Assembly (NCBI RefSeq): GCF_014200575.1
Contig: NZ_JACHBZ010000003.1
Span: forward strand, 310,001 to 374,000
Source of the DNA: Mucilaginibacter saanensis
Lineage (GTDB): Bacteria > Bacteroidota > Bacteroidia > Sphingobacteriales > Sphingobacteriaceae
Length of the DNA stretch: 64,000 nucleotides
Direction of reading: 5' to 3'
Numbering within the stretch: the first letter of the stretch is position 1; each line of letters begins with the position of its first letter. The position numbers were made by a program, and so were the translations under genes. This document shows, one piece after another, positions 17,791-27,485 of the stretch. The notes beneath the pieces are model-generated. The model searched no databases. It saw only the letters and a list, made by a program, of their open reading frames with translations, and was not told where the DNA came from.

Positions 17791-18441
17791 TTATACAAAA
17801 CTTACTTTCCCAAAAAATTCAGGTAAATGAAAATTGGGCTCATGATTAACAATATTGTTCCAGCTTAAAAAATGGGGCTCGGGTAACTCATCACCACATT
17901 TGTAAAAATTCACCCAGCATTGTTCATCTTTTAATGAACTGATTGGGTGGTGTATAAAAACCTCAAAAGGTATTTTTAAGGTAAGCTCCCAGGTTGCAAA
18001 ACTCCCCGCATCAGTGGTTGGAAGCTGCATAGTGCTGTAACTCTTAATTTTCTTAATAGCGTCATCAGGCACATCTACACGATCATGTTTACCTGAACCG
18101 TATCCAACTAATGCAGTCCCTAAACTGTTAAACTCCAGATTATAATAATTTTTATCGCCAGCCATAGCAATAAAAAACTCCACACAACTATCATTATAAA
18201 CAGGATCGTTTATGTTTTTATAAAAAGCCCTTGTGTATTGTTCCTGTACAAAATACTTTAAAAGTATATGGCTTTGAGTATAGGCCATACTAAAGCTAAC
18301 TTCTGGAAAATAGCCTTTATCGCTCCATAAAAGGTTACTAATAGTTTGTTTTTGCTGCCCGTTAAGCCACAGCGACACCTCCTGAATATCGAAATCCATT
18401 AAAACATCAGAAACGAAGGATGCTTTAAACTCTTTTATCAT
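17791..18441 (-). CDS. CBM9-like carbohydrate-binding protein
   Basis: A 216-residue protein resembling family 9 carbohydrate-binding/DOMON-type beta-sandwich domains: SVSFSMAYTQSHILLKYFVQ, NDSCVEFFIAM, NYYNLEFNSLGTAL and TWELTLKIPFEVF, in the usual order. No signal peptide is visible at the N-terminus (MIKEFKASFVSDVLMDFDIQ), so it may be cytoplasmic, which is odd for a glycan-binding domain. It is the first gene of an operon with the NagP-like transporter and follows an operator at 18496. A role in binding or sensing an aminosugar is possible but unproven. Confidence 0.65.
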   Translation of the reverse strand: MIKEFKASFVSDVLMDFDIQEVSLWLNGQQKQTISNLLWSDKGYFPEVSFSMAYTQSHILLKYFVQEQYTRAFYKNINDPVYNDSCVEFFIAMAGDKNYYNLEFNSLGTALVGYGSGKHDRVDVPDDAIKKIKSYSTMQLPTTDAGSFATWELTLKIPFEVFIHHPISSLKDEQCWVNFYKCGDELPEPHFLSWNNIVNHEPNFHLPEFFGKVSFV

Positions 18442-19015
18442 ATAAATAGCCGTAAATTTTAAAACAATAACACAACATTTATAAAAATCAAAACATGTGC
18501 TCGTACACAGCTTTAAAACTACTAACTAAATATCATATTCATTAATAAAAAGAATAAAATTTACTTAAATATCCATAAAAACCAACTCATTGTGCTCTAA
18601 AAAGCACTCTCTGTTCTTTTTAACTACAATACCAAACGGAAGATATTTAATGATAGGAATCTTTTTTAAAACACCAGATGAGCCCCTGCTGTAAAGTACT
18701 CCGTAACCTGTTTTTGACTGATCAAAAAGCTGATAACTCCCTTATTGGTTGGTGAAGATTAGGAGGAAAAAGTCATAACCTATAATTTTAATGTGGCAGA
18801 TATGCTTTGTTCAAGATGCTTAGATTACGCCTGTTTCATATTACCTAAACATTAACAACAAGACAAACCAACTATCAATTACTTAACATTAACATCACAT
18901 TAAAGTACTTCTTTTGCCCAATACACAATCAGTCTGTTTTGTTATTTAATTGGCCGCCTGCACATTGTTTTCAAACGGCATTAAATTCATTTGATCCCAT
19001 ATTATCCTGCAATAT
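18442..19015. other. Divergent spacer between GlcNAc cluster and TPR regulator
   Basis: A 574-bp AT-rich gap. It contains GlcNAc operator 3 (18496-18509). A short GTGCT/AGCAC hairpin near 18594 is too small to interpret. No gene was recognised and no perfect promoter box for the TPR regulator was found. Confidence 0.5.
18496..18509. promoter_or_regulatory. GlcNAc-cluster operator 3
   Basis: TGTGCTCGTACACA has TGTG and CACA arms and a central CG, as in LacI-type operators. It lies 54 bp before the CBM9-like gene. It resembles the repeats at 14881 and 16328, the only similar sites I found in the neighbourhood. Confidence 0.5.
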
Positions 19016-20665
19016 ATGACCATCATCCCTGCCAAACCTACCCTCTTTTTATCGGCCCTGCTTATTTTTCTATTGATTTTGAAAACAGTGGTTTTGGCAC
19101 AGCCAAACAAAGAGAATCAGTTTCAACAATTGCAATTACTTGGGCAGCAGCACCCGGATTCAGCCCTGATTATTCTTAAAAAAATACATAGTAAAGCAGT
19201 TCAGGATAATGAAAACCTTGTTGCAGGTATCAGTTTACAGCAAATGGGACAGATATGCTATAACCAGGGGCATTATGCACAGGCATTGGATTTTTATTTA
19301 CACGCCGATAAAATATTCGGACAGGAAAACAACAAGAACCTGCTTGCTGAAAACATGAGTAAAATGGGTATACTCTATTACTATAATAAGCAAGCGGATA
19401 AAGCTAATCAATTATATAAAAAAGCACTCACACTTTACAAAACAACAGGTAATAAAACTGGTCAGGCTGAAATTTTTGGTGCCATTGGGCATTTATATGA
19501 AAAACGCCATCAATATGATAGTTCCTTTTATTATCAGCATTTAGCACTCAGCACTTATAATCAAATCAAGGATAAACGCGGCGTGGCCAAAATTTATGAA
19601 AACTTAGGAAGCATTTATGAAGATCTTGCTCGGTATGACTCATCTTACACTTGCTTTAAAAAGTCGCTGGAACTTTACCGGCAAGACCATAATGAAGTGG
19701 CCAGCATTGAAGTAATTAATAATATCGGCGACATTTTACGCAAAACAGGTAAGTATGAACCCGGCATACAACAATCACGCCTTGCCTATACCCTATCGTT
19801 GCAAACCAACAATTTATACCAGCTTGCGGCTTCATGCCGCGACCTGGGTAAAGGTTACCAACTTTTACGCCAGATGGATAGCGCATATCACTACCTTGAA
19901 CTTAGCAGAAAGTATTCGCTTGAGGTGTATTCCAAAGAGAGTTTAAACCAAACCGCATTTTTACAGGTGTTATACGATATGGATAAAAAGAGCGATGAAA
20001 TTATCCGGCTTAATAACATCAGGAAAACAAATCAGATTGTTACCATATCGGTGATTACCATTGTTGTATTATTGATTGTTCTGGGCTTGGTTACTTTTAG
20101 CAGGCAACGATTGAAAATTAAGGATCAGCGGGTATTATCTGAGCAAAACCAGGCAATTTTTGAGGCCCAGCACGGGTTAATGGAACTTGAATTAAAAAAC
20201 AAGCAGTTAGAGGAAGAAAGCCTGAAACAACAACTGGAGCTAAAAAGTAAAGAACTATCCGCACATACCCTTAACCTGATAAAAAACAATCAGCTACTTG
20301 AAAGCATGCGCAATACGTTGCAGGATATGGTTAAGGAAGATAAGCGGGATCAGAAAAAACAAATGCAGCAGATAGTTCATCAAATTAACCAGAGTTTTAA
20401 CCACGAACAACACTGGAAAGAATTTACAATTGCTTTTGAACAGGTGCACCAACGTTTTTTTGACAAACTGAAACAACACACCAATGATCTGACCTCAACA
20501 GATATCAGGCTGATCTCCCTGCTTAAAGTTAACCTTGATTCAAAAGATATAGCCAGCTTACTGGGCATATCGAGTGATAGCTTACGGGTGGCCCGTTACC
20601 GGTTAAGAAAAAAACTCAATATTCAGCAAGGCGAAAATCTATCCACTTTTATACAAGCTTTATAA
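19016..20665 (+). CDS. TPR-transmembrane-HTH transcriptional regulator
   Basis: A 549-residue Bacteroidota-style sensor regulator. It has a signal-like hydrophobic N-terminus (about 8-28), tetratricopeptide repeats over about 45-310 (for example NMSKMGILYYYNKQADKANQ and YENLGSIYEDLARYDSSYTC), a membrane helix at about 340-362 (IVTISVITIVVLLIVLGLVT), a coiled coil at about 375-460, and a C-terminal LuxR-like HTH at about 490-545 (LISLLKVNLDSKDIASLLGI). It has no kinase domain, so it may link periplasmic or envelope signals directly to DNA. It stands upstream of the TonB receptor and phytase genes on the same strand and may control them. Confidence 0.82.
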   Translation: MTIIPAKPTLFLSALLIFLLILKTVVLAQPNKENQFQQLQLLGQQHPDSALIILKKIHSKAVQDNENLVAGISLQQMGQICYNQGHYAQALDFYLHADKIFGQENNKNLLAENMSKMGILYYYNKQADKANQLYKKALTLYKTTGNKTGQAEIFGAIGHLYEKRHQYDSSFYYQHLALSTYNQIKDKRGVAKIYENLGSIYEDLARYDSSYTCFKKSLELYRQDHNEVASIEVINNIGDILRKTGKYEPGIQQSRLAYTLSLQTNNLYQLAASCRDLGKGYQLLRQMDSAYHYLELSRKYSLEVYSKESLNQTAFLQVLYDMDKKSDEIIRLNNIRKTNQIVTISVITIVVLLIVLGLVTFSRQRLKIKDQRVLSEQNQAIFEAQHGLMELELKNKQLEEESLKQQLELKSKELSAHTLNLIKNNQLLESMRNTLQDMVKEDKRDQKKQMQQIVHQINQSFNHEQHWKEFTIAFEQVHQRFFDKLKQHTNDLTSTDIRLISLLKVNLDSKDIASLLGISSDSLRVARYRLRKKLNIQQGENLSTFIQAL

Positions 20666-20901
20666 ACCCCAAAAAAGCCTTAACATTTACTTAATGTAAC
20701 GCTAACTAAATGATAATGGAGGTTTTAATAAAACACAAATATTTAATAATCAAATAATTATAAAAACATGTTGCTATTGAATATACGCAACTGGTAACGC
20801 TGTTTCCTTTTTGTAACGGCAAATATTCCTGATGAACTGTTGTGTTTAAACATTTTTGCGCCATCAAAAAACAACTCACAATTGTATTAATCGTTCAAAA
20901 A

Positions 20902-23670
20902 ATGAATAAATATTTACAGACCTTACTATTCCTGCTCCTATGCGTTACGGCAGCAAACGCAACCAAACTTAAGGGGCATGTTTACGACCGAAAGACCGGC
21001 GAACCAATAGTTGGCGCCACAGTTAGCATCGATAAAACCAGCAAAGCAACAACAACCGGGTTAGATGGTTCCTTTGAATTAAAGGATATACCCAAGGGCA
21101 CCTTTATGTTACGTGTTTCCTATATCATGTATAAAACGGTACTGCAGGAAATTGATATCACGAAAGAAGATAACCCTCATTTAAAAATATACCTGGACGC
21201 CGCAGGTAAAGACCTACAGGAGGTATCGGTAGTATCACAGAAAAACGGAGGTTCTGAACGTACGGCCCGCCGTATTGAACAACAGGCCACCCAGGTCATG
21301 AACGTTGTATCGGGCAAGGCAATTGAAATATCGCCCGATTTAACGGTGGCCAACGTTATTGCACGCGTTTCTGGTGTATCTGTTGAACGGAACAGCAATG
21401 GCGATGGGCAATATGCCATACTTCGGGGTATGGACAAACGCTATAATTACACCTTGGTTAATGGGGTTAAAATCCCGAGCCCCGATAATAAATACCGTTA
21501 TGTTCCTCTTGATATATTTCCGGCCGATCTGTTAGAAAGGCTTGAAGTTTATAAAACACTTACACCTAACCTTGAGGGCGATGCCGTGGGAGGGGTTGTA
21601 AACATGGTAATGAAGGATGCGCCTGAGCGGTTTGAGGTAAACGCCAACATTGCCGGAGGATATAGCCAGTTATTTCTTAATCGTAAATTTATGAGTTACG
21701 ATTACGGCTCTGTAAATCACAGGTCGCCTTCTGAAATAAACGGCAAGGCATATCAGGCCACCCAGGCAGATTTTTCAAAAGGAACTTTAATTATTCTTTA
21801 AAAAATCCTGCGCCAAATGTTGTGGGTAGCCTAACGTTAGGGCAACGCTTTTTTGATAACAAACTGGGTGTGCTTATTGCCGGTAGTTACCAAAACACTT
21901 ACCGGGGCAGCAACAGCATATTTTACAGCTCTAAGGTTGTTCCAACAGCGCAGTATGCTGCTATTACCAGCAAAAGCGACAGGGAATATTCTGAGCAGCA
22001 AAAACGTTATGGCTTGTTCTCAAAGGTTGATTATGTAATTGACAGCCGCAACAAACTAAGCCTGTTTAGTACCTACGTTAACCTCACCAACATACAGGTT
22101 CGCGACGAAGTTTCAACCAACTTCTCTACCGATTATGATCCCGATGCCGGTAAGGCTCAGTTAGGTTATTCAACCCGCAGCCGTTTAACCGAGCAACAGA
22201 TTTACAACGGTATGTTACGAGGCGACCATAAGCTGTTTGACGATAAATTAAAAGTACAGTGGTCGGCAGTTTATTCCTCGGCAGAGAATGATGTACCCGA
22301 CAATACTACCATCAGCCTTAACGGTGTGCGCGATAACTTTGTTGACAATCGTACATTGCTTACCAATGGTACACCGCTTACCCACCGCTGGGAACGCAAT
22401 ACAGATGAGGATAAGGCAGGTTATCTTGACCTTACCTATACCGCCCCGGTTGCCGGTGTTAAATGTTGATTTTTCTGCCGGTGGTTTATATCGAGATAAA
22501 GAACGGAGTAGTTTTTATAATAATTATGCTCTTACACCTGTTAATCCAGGAGCAGTATACGGCACCGACTTTCAAAATTATACCGATTTAGCGTTTACGG
22601 TAACCAACCCGGGCGGTGCTGTAAACAATCCGTTAACTTATGATGCTTCTGAAAAGATAGGCGCTGGATACGGTATGTTTAAATTCACTACCAAAACAAT
22701 ACAGGTAGTAGGTGGCGCACGTGTAGAACATACAGATCAGGGGTACCGTATGCTTTTCCCTGCCGGCGAAACCCGCCCTTCAGGCAATCAGCTATATACG
22801 GATATATTGCCAAGCTTAACCCTTAAATATTTCTTAACGGATAAACAGCAATTACATGCGTCCTATTTCAAATCTATTAACCGCCCGGGATTTTATGAAA
22901 TTGTTCCGAGTAAAGTGGTAAATGAAGAATACCAGGAACGTGGCAATCCTGATTTGAAACGTGCCATAGCCGATAACTATGATTTAAGATACGAACTTTT
23001 CCCCGATGCAGGTACGCAATTACTGGCAGGCGCATTCTTCAAAAATATCAAAAATCCCATCGAGTATATTTTTCAGGCCGATGCCACACGCGGACAAGAT
23101 ACTTATTATACTCCTGGTAATTTTGGTACAGCGCACAACTACGGGCTCGAACTCGATTTCATCAAGTTCTTTAATAAGTTTGGTGTAAAAGCCAATTACA
23201 CCTATACGCATTCCCGCATCACCACTCCAAAAGACACTTACATTACTGATGCCAGTGGTGATACCCGCAAAATATCAGTAAACCAGTCAAGGCCACTGTA
23301 CGGGCAGTCTGAACATATAGCCAACCTGTCCTTTTTATATAAAGACACTAAAAAAGGCTGGGATGCACAGGTATCCGCCGCTTATACCGGCCCCCGTATC
23401 AACACCGTATCGCAATTTTTAAATAACGACTTATGGCAGCAGGGCTTTATCCAGATGGATGCCTCGGCCGAAAAAAGGTTCAAAAACAAGTTAAGCGTAT
23501 TTGTAAAAGCGGGCAATCTGCTTAACACGCCAAGTAAATTGTTCATAAAAGGCACAAACCCTACCAATACAGCATTAAAGGATGATGCCATAGAATCAAA
23601 CGGTCATACTTTAATCCGCAGCGATTATTACAAACAGACATACCTTATAGGTGTGCGCTATAAGCTTTAA
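20902..23670 (+). pseudogene. TonB-dependent receptor interrupted by two compensating frameshifts
   Basis: An outer-membrane receptor of ~922 residues if repaired. The start at 20902 begins a signal peptide (MNKYLQTLLFLLLCVTAANA), followed by a CarboxypepD_reg-like domain (KLKGHVYDRKTGEPIVGATV) and a plug (ILRGMDKRYNYTLVNGVKIP). The frame breaks near 21788-21793, where GGAACTTTAAT lacks one base (expected SKGxFNYSLKNPAP); the first piece stops at 21801. The barrel continues in the -1 frame and stops at 22469. The original frame resumes near 22457-22461, where GTTAAATGTT has one base too many (expected AGVNVDFSAGG), and runs to 23670. One missing plus one extra base restores length, so sequencing error or a recent pseudogene are both possible. 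Likely phytate or phosphoester import. Confidence 0.8.
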
Positions 23671-23698
23671 AATATTAATCATTAGTAATTAAAACAAA

Positions 23699-24952
23699 AT
23701 GAACTTAAAACAAACATTTACGATACTGCTATTATCGGCTATAGCCTTTACCGGTTGTAAAAAAGCCAACCTTGATGTAGATACCAGTTCTGCCAATGGC
23801 TCGGCCAGCGGTGAAGTATCCGGAGTTTGGGCCAAGGGCAGCACCCAGATAATTAAAGGCGATGTCATTATTCCCGCAGGCAAATCCCTCACTATTGAAG
23901 AAGGTGTAACCGTATTGATGGATATCCTTGCCAAGCCCGAATTTATAGTAAAAGGTAACCTGTACTCGATGGGTACTGCTGAAAACCCTGTTAAATTTAC
24001 TGTAAGCGAGCAATACAGAACCGACGCCAAAAAATTCGGAAAAATGTGGGGAGGTATACTTGCAGCCCCAAGCTGTGCCGAACTTGTACTTGACCATACT
24101 ATTTTAGAGTATGGTGGCTCAACCACTTCCGATGCATCAACATCGGTAAAACAGGGTTTATATAAGGCCGTTGCCGGCGAAAACCTGCCTGCACTATGGT
24201 TCTCCAACGTTAATGGAAAACTGATCGTCATAAACTCTATCGTACGTAATTTCCAGGAAGATTGCACCTATATTGAAGGCGGTAACATCATTTTTGCCAA
24301 CAATACTTTTTATACTACCGGTGTAACCGGCGGCGAAGCCATGAACTTCAAGTCGGGCTGCCTGGCTGATGTAGCGTTTAATTTGGTTTACAGCGCCAAT
24401 ACAAATGCACTAAAACTATCAAACTCCGGCGACCGCAACCCGCAGGCATATATTATAGCTTATAACAATACCATGGTTAACACGGGCTGGCGCAGACCAT
24501 CAGCCAAAGGTGGTTCCATCTGGCTCGAAAACAATGTGCATGCCGATATTCATAATAACCTGTTTGCCAATACGCGTTTTGGGATTAAAAGAGATACTAA
24601 ATCTACCGAAGACAAGCGTACAGTGATCAGCAATAACCTTTATTATGGCTATGATCAAACTACGGTGAATCAATTTCAACCATCAAAAGACATCATTGGC
24701 GGCACAGATGACATTTTAAGTAAAACCGCTGGCGACAATGACCCCAAATTTGTGAACTACCCGGAGTCGACCCCTGTTTTAAATGCAGTTTTCGATATCA
24801 ACTGGGATTTTCATCTTAAAGCCGGCTCACCTGCCTTAAACAAAGGCATCACCAACTTTACAAGGCACCATGCAAACGGGATTACCGTGAATGGGGTAGT
24901 TTATACATCACCAGCCCCAGCCACCTATATAGGTGCATTTGGAACAAAATAA
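23699..24952 (+). CDS. Right-handed beta-helix lipoprotein
   Basis: A 417-residue surface or periplasmic lipoprotein with lipobox AIAFTGCKKA (Cys about 19). The rest is a series of short beta-helix-like turns: GDVIIPAGKSLTIEEGVTVL, FIVKGNLYSMGTAENPVKFT, LVLDHTILEYGG, NGKLIVINSIVRNF, GNIIFANNTFYTTG and WLENNVHADIHNNLFANT. The pattern suits parallel beta-helix proteins, often pectate-lyase-like or carbohydrate-binding, but no catalytic motif was recognised. It starts 28 bp after the TonB receptor and precedes a beta-propeller phytase by 53 bp, so it probably serves as a surface partner of that uptake system. I do not know a described function for it. Confidence 0.75.
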   Translation: MNLKQTFTILLLSAIAFTGCKKANLDVDTSSANGSASGEVSGVWAKGSTQIIKGDVIIPAGKSLTIEEGVTVLMDILAKPEFIVKGNLYSMGTAENPVKFTVSEQYRTDAKKFGKMWGGILAAPSCAELVLDHTILEYGGSTTSDASTSVKQGLYKAVAGENLPALWFSNVNGKLIVINSIVRNFQEDCTYIEGGNIIFANNTFYTTGVTGGEAMNFKSGCLADVAFNLVYSANTNALKLSNSGDRNPQAYIIAYNNTMVNTGWRRPSAKGGSIWLENNVHADIHNNLFANTRFGIKRDTKSTEDKRTVISNNLYYGYDQTTVNQFQPSKDIIGGTDDILSKTAGDNDPKFVNYPESTPVLNAVFDINWDFHLKAGSPALNKGITNFTRHHANGITVNGVVYTSPAPATYIGAFGTK

Positions 24953-24972
24953 CAACAGCAAATTCAAACTTC

Positions 24973-24990
24973 TGAGTGGTTTTTCACTCA
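24973..24990 (+). other. Small intercistronic hairpin
   Basis: TGAGTG and CACTCA pair around a GTTTTT loop between the beta-helix lipoprotein and phytase genes. It is short; it could modulate the mRNA ratio, or be chance. Confidence 0.3.
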
Positions 24991-25005
24991 CTTAAAATAT
25001 TATTA

Positions 25006-26121
25006 ATGAACAAACTACGCATTTCACTTCTTTTACCATTTATCACAGTTCTCTTGAATACCGCCTGCGGTCAAAGCCAGGTTAATCACAGCAAGTCAAT
25101 CATTACACCCGGAAGTACATCCCCGGCCATAAAGCCCGTTATTATTACCGAACCTGTGCAGTATGACACTGATGATCCGGCTATTTGGGTAAATCCTGAA
25201 GACCCGGCTAAAAGTTTAGTAATTGGCACCGATAAAAACAGCGATGGCGCCTTGTATACGTTTGATCTGGAGGGCAAAATCATTAAGGATAAAATTGTAA
25301 AAGGTTTAAAAAGGCCAAACAATGTTGATATAGCTTATGGCTTAATGCTAAATGGTAAACCTACCGATCTGGCTATTACCACTGAGCGTATGACCCACAA
25401 ACTGCGTATATTTTCGCTGCCCGATATGAAACCTATTGACAATGGCGGAATTGAGGTATTCGTCGGCGAAACTGGTTTTGAATATCGTGACCTGATGGGC
25501 ATAGGGATTTACACTTCCAAAGCCGGAAAAATGTATGCTGTTGTGGGCCGTAAAAATGGACCTAAAGACGGTGGCTATTTATGGCAGTATCTACTGGAGG
25601 ATGATGGTACCGGCAACGTGAAGACCAGCCTGGTACGTAAGTTTGGGAAATACAGCGGTAAAAAGGAAATTGAAGCTATAGCAGTCGACAATGAATTAGG
25701 CTATATTTACTATTCTGACGAACAAACAGGTGTCCGCCAATATTACGCCGATCCGGAAAAAGGGGATAAAGAACTGGCTATGTTTGCCACTACAGGCTTT
25801 AAAGCCGATCATGAAGGCATTTCTATTTACAAGCTGACCGATACAACCGGATATATACTGATATCAGACCAGGGAGCCAACCGTTTTCAGATTTTTAGCA
25901 GAGAGGGCACCAAAAAAGCCCCGTTTAACCACAAGCTTTTAAAAATTGCTAATGTAGCTGCTCAGGAAAGTGATGGCTCAGAGGTGATAACCACCCCGCT
26001 TAACGCCACTTTTAAGCATGGAATTTTTGTGGTAATGAGTAATGATAAAACTTTTCATTACTACCGCTGGGAAGATATTGCCGGCAAGGAGTTAAAAATT
26101 AAGGCCACCGACGGCAAGTAA
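25006..26121 (+). CDS. Beta-propeller phytase (3-phytase) lipoprotein
   Basis: A 371-residue secreted phytase that would remove phosphate from inositol hexakisphosphate in a calcium-dependent way. I chose the ATG at 25006 because it gives a clean lipoprotein signal (MNKLRISLLLPFITVLLNTA followed by Cys). The propeller begins at about 45 with DTDDPAIWVNPEDPAKSLVI, the hallmark of the family, and continues through GTDKNSDGALYTFDLEGKII, ITTERMTHKLRIFSL, YVYSDEQ-like YYSDEQTGVRQYYADP and ADHEGISIYKL. These acidic loops bind calcium. It is the last of three co-directional genes after a TonB receptor, and is followed by a strong hairpin terminator. Confidence 0.93.
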   Translation: MNKLRISLLLPFITVLLNTACGQSQVNHSKSIITPGSTSPAIKPVIITEPVQYDTDDPAIWVNPEDPAKSLVIGTDKNSDGALYTFDLEGKIIKDKIVKGLKRPNNVDIAYGLMLNGKPTDLAITTERMTHKLRIFSLPDMKPIDNGGIEVFVGETGFEYRDLMGIGIYTSKAGKMYAVVGRKNGPKDGGYLWQYLLEDDGTGNVKTSLVRKFGKYSGKKEIEAIAVDNELGYIYYSDEQTGVRQYYADPEKGDKELAMFATTGFKADHEGISIYKLTDTTGYILISDQGANRFQIFSREGTKKAPFNHKLLKIANVAAQESDGSEVITTPLNATFKHGIFVVMSNDKTFHYYRWEDIAGKELKIKATDGK

Positions 26122-26139
26122 TAGTTTGGCTGGTTATCT

Positions 26140-26190
26140 ATTACCCATCATCAATGCAATCTGATTCTGGCAGCGTTGATGATGGGTAAT
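26140..26190. terminator. Bidirectional terminator between phytase and DUF1634 genes
   Basis: ATTACCCATCATCAA (26140-26154) pairs perfectly with TTGATGATGGGTAAT (26176-26190); a 15-bp stem with a 21-base loop, followed on the plus strand by TTTTTG. It lies between convergent genes. Confidence 0.75.
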
Positions 26191-26222
26191 TTTTGTGGTA
26201 AGAAATATTTAAACAGCGGTTA

Positions 26223-26624
26223 CTAAACCTTTAAACCGCCGAATATACTGAAAAGCATAACGCACAAAACAATAAGCGTTATAAATACATATAGCTTGTC
26301 GCGCTCCATTATAAAAGCTACCAATGAGAAAGCTATACGCATAATGGGTGTTGCAATTAGTACCAGTACCCCCAATTGTATTACATCTTTAGCATTTAAA
26401 CCCATTGCACCATTAATAATGCCTTTAAAAGTGGTATAGCTGGCCCCCTCGCCAACAAATACACGGTATGCAGGCACACCTGTACCACCATGTTGATACA
26501 GGTAAAATGCACCCCCAAAAAACACAACAATACTGGCTGTTATAACACCGTAACGCAACAGCTCTCCTATCAATTGTTCAATATCCTGATCAACCCAAAA
26601 ATCTTTTGACAATACTTTTTTCAT
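26223..26624 (-). CDS. DUF1634 membrane protein
   Basis: A 133-residue inner-membrane protein with three hydrophobic helices: about 26-46 (GVITASIVVFFGGAFYLYQ), 83-103 (VIQLGVLVLIATPIMRIAFS) and 111-130 (LYVFITLIVLCVMLFSIFGG). This arrangement matches DUF1634, whose members are commonly found beside TauE/SafE-type permeases and may be an accessory subunit. It follows the permease gene with a 16-bp gap on the same strand. Biochemical function is unknown. Confidence 0.85.
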   Translation of the reverse strand: MKKVLSKDFWVDQDIEQLIGELLRYGVITASIVVFFGGAFYLYQHGGTGVPAYRVFVGEGASYTTFKGIINGAMGLNAKDVIQLGVLVLIATPIMRIAFSLVAFIMERDKLYVFITLIVLCVMLFSIFGGLKV

Positions 26625-26640
26625 GATAAATTATTAAAAA

Positions 26641-27474
26641 TTAAAATTTATGGTTGTAGCCATTGTACATCATTTCAACAGCAACAAATGTAATGGCCAA
26701 ACAAAATATAATCCGCAAAACCTTAGGATCCATGCGGATAAGTAGTTTTGAACCAGTAAATGCACCACCAAGCACACCCAATATTACCGGGAAGGCAATA
26801 CCCGGATCCATATAACCGCGTTGCAGGTATACAACCGCACTTGCCGCTGCAGTTACCCCTATCATAAAATTACTGGTTGTTGTACTAACTTTAAATGGTA
26901 TATGCATGGCAGTATCCATTGCCAATACTTTTAATGCCCCTGAGCCAATACCTAATAAACCTGAAACTATACCTGCAATGGTCATCATGGAAAACCCCGC
27001 CCCTACATTTTTTAACTTATATGCCACCTCGCCGTTTTTTGTAGGATAACTGCTGTTCAATTTTAAAAGATAGGATAGCTTACTACCTTCTGTAAGGGCT
27101 TCCTGGTTCTTTTTCCTTAACGTCATAGCAGCCGAAAAAATCAGGATACCGCCAAATAGCATAGCAATAGTATTGGTGGGCGTGTATACGGCAATTAAAG
27201 CACCCAAAACAGCACCTATAGTTGTGGCTATTTCTAAAAACATGCCCAACCGGATATTCGTGATCCCTTCTTTTACGTAAGCGCTTGCGGCACCAGATGA
27301 GGTAGCGATAGAAGCCAATAACGCCGCACCGATAGCGTACCTGATATCGACGTGAAATACTAAGGTCAGTAAGGGGATAACAACCACCCCGCCCCCAAGC
27401 CCTGTCAAAGAGCCTACCAGGCCGGCAAGGTAAGCCCCCGCCAGTAAGATTAAACAAAATGTTAATGTAGTCAT
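26641..27474 (-). CDS. TauE/SafE family anion permease
   Basis: A 277-residue inner-membrane permease with about 8 helices. The N-terminal LVGSLTGLGGGVVVIPLLTL and second-half GLLGIGSGALKVLAMDTAM repeat are the two Gly-rich motifs of the TauE/SafE (sulfite/organosulfonate or related anion exporter) family, also called DUF81. It is encoded between a FadR-type regulator (11 bp upstream) and a DUF1634 gene, so all three form an operon controlled at the regulator's own operator. The transported anion could be sulfite, a sulfonate, or an organic acid; the sequence does not decide. Confidence 0.85.
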   Translation of the reverse strand: MTTLTFCLILLAGAYLAGLVGSLTGLGGGVVVIPLLTLVFHVDIRYAIGAALLASIATSSGAASAYVKEGITNIRLGMFLEIATTIGAVLGALIAVYTPTNTIAMLFGGILIFSAAMTLRKKNQEALTEGSKLSYLLKLNSSYPTKNGEVAYKLKNVGAGFSMMTIAGIVSGLLGIGSGALKVLAMDTAMHIPFKVSTTTSNFMIGVTAAASAVVYLQRGYMDPGIAFPVILGVLGGAFTGSKLLIRMDPKVLRIIFCLAITFVAVEMMYNGYNHKF

Positions 27475-27485
27475 GGTATTATAAG

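Noticed and set aside
18594..18610. GTGCT/AGCAC short hairpin before the TPR regulator
   Set aside because: Five-base stem with no T-run; too weak to call a terminator or riboswitch.
20842..20901. Upstream extension of the TonB receptor by 20 codons
   Set aside because: The extension (MFKHFCAIKKQLTIVLIVQK) is not signal-peptide-like, whereas the ATG at 20902 gives a typical signal sequence.
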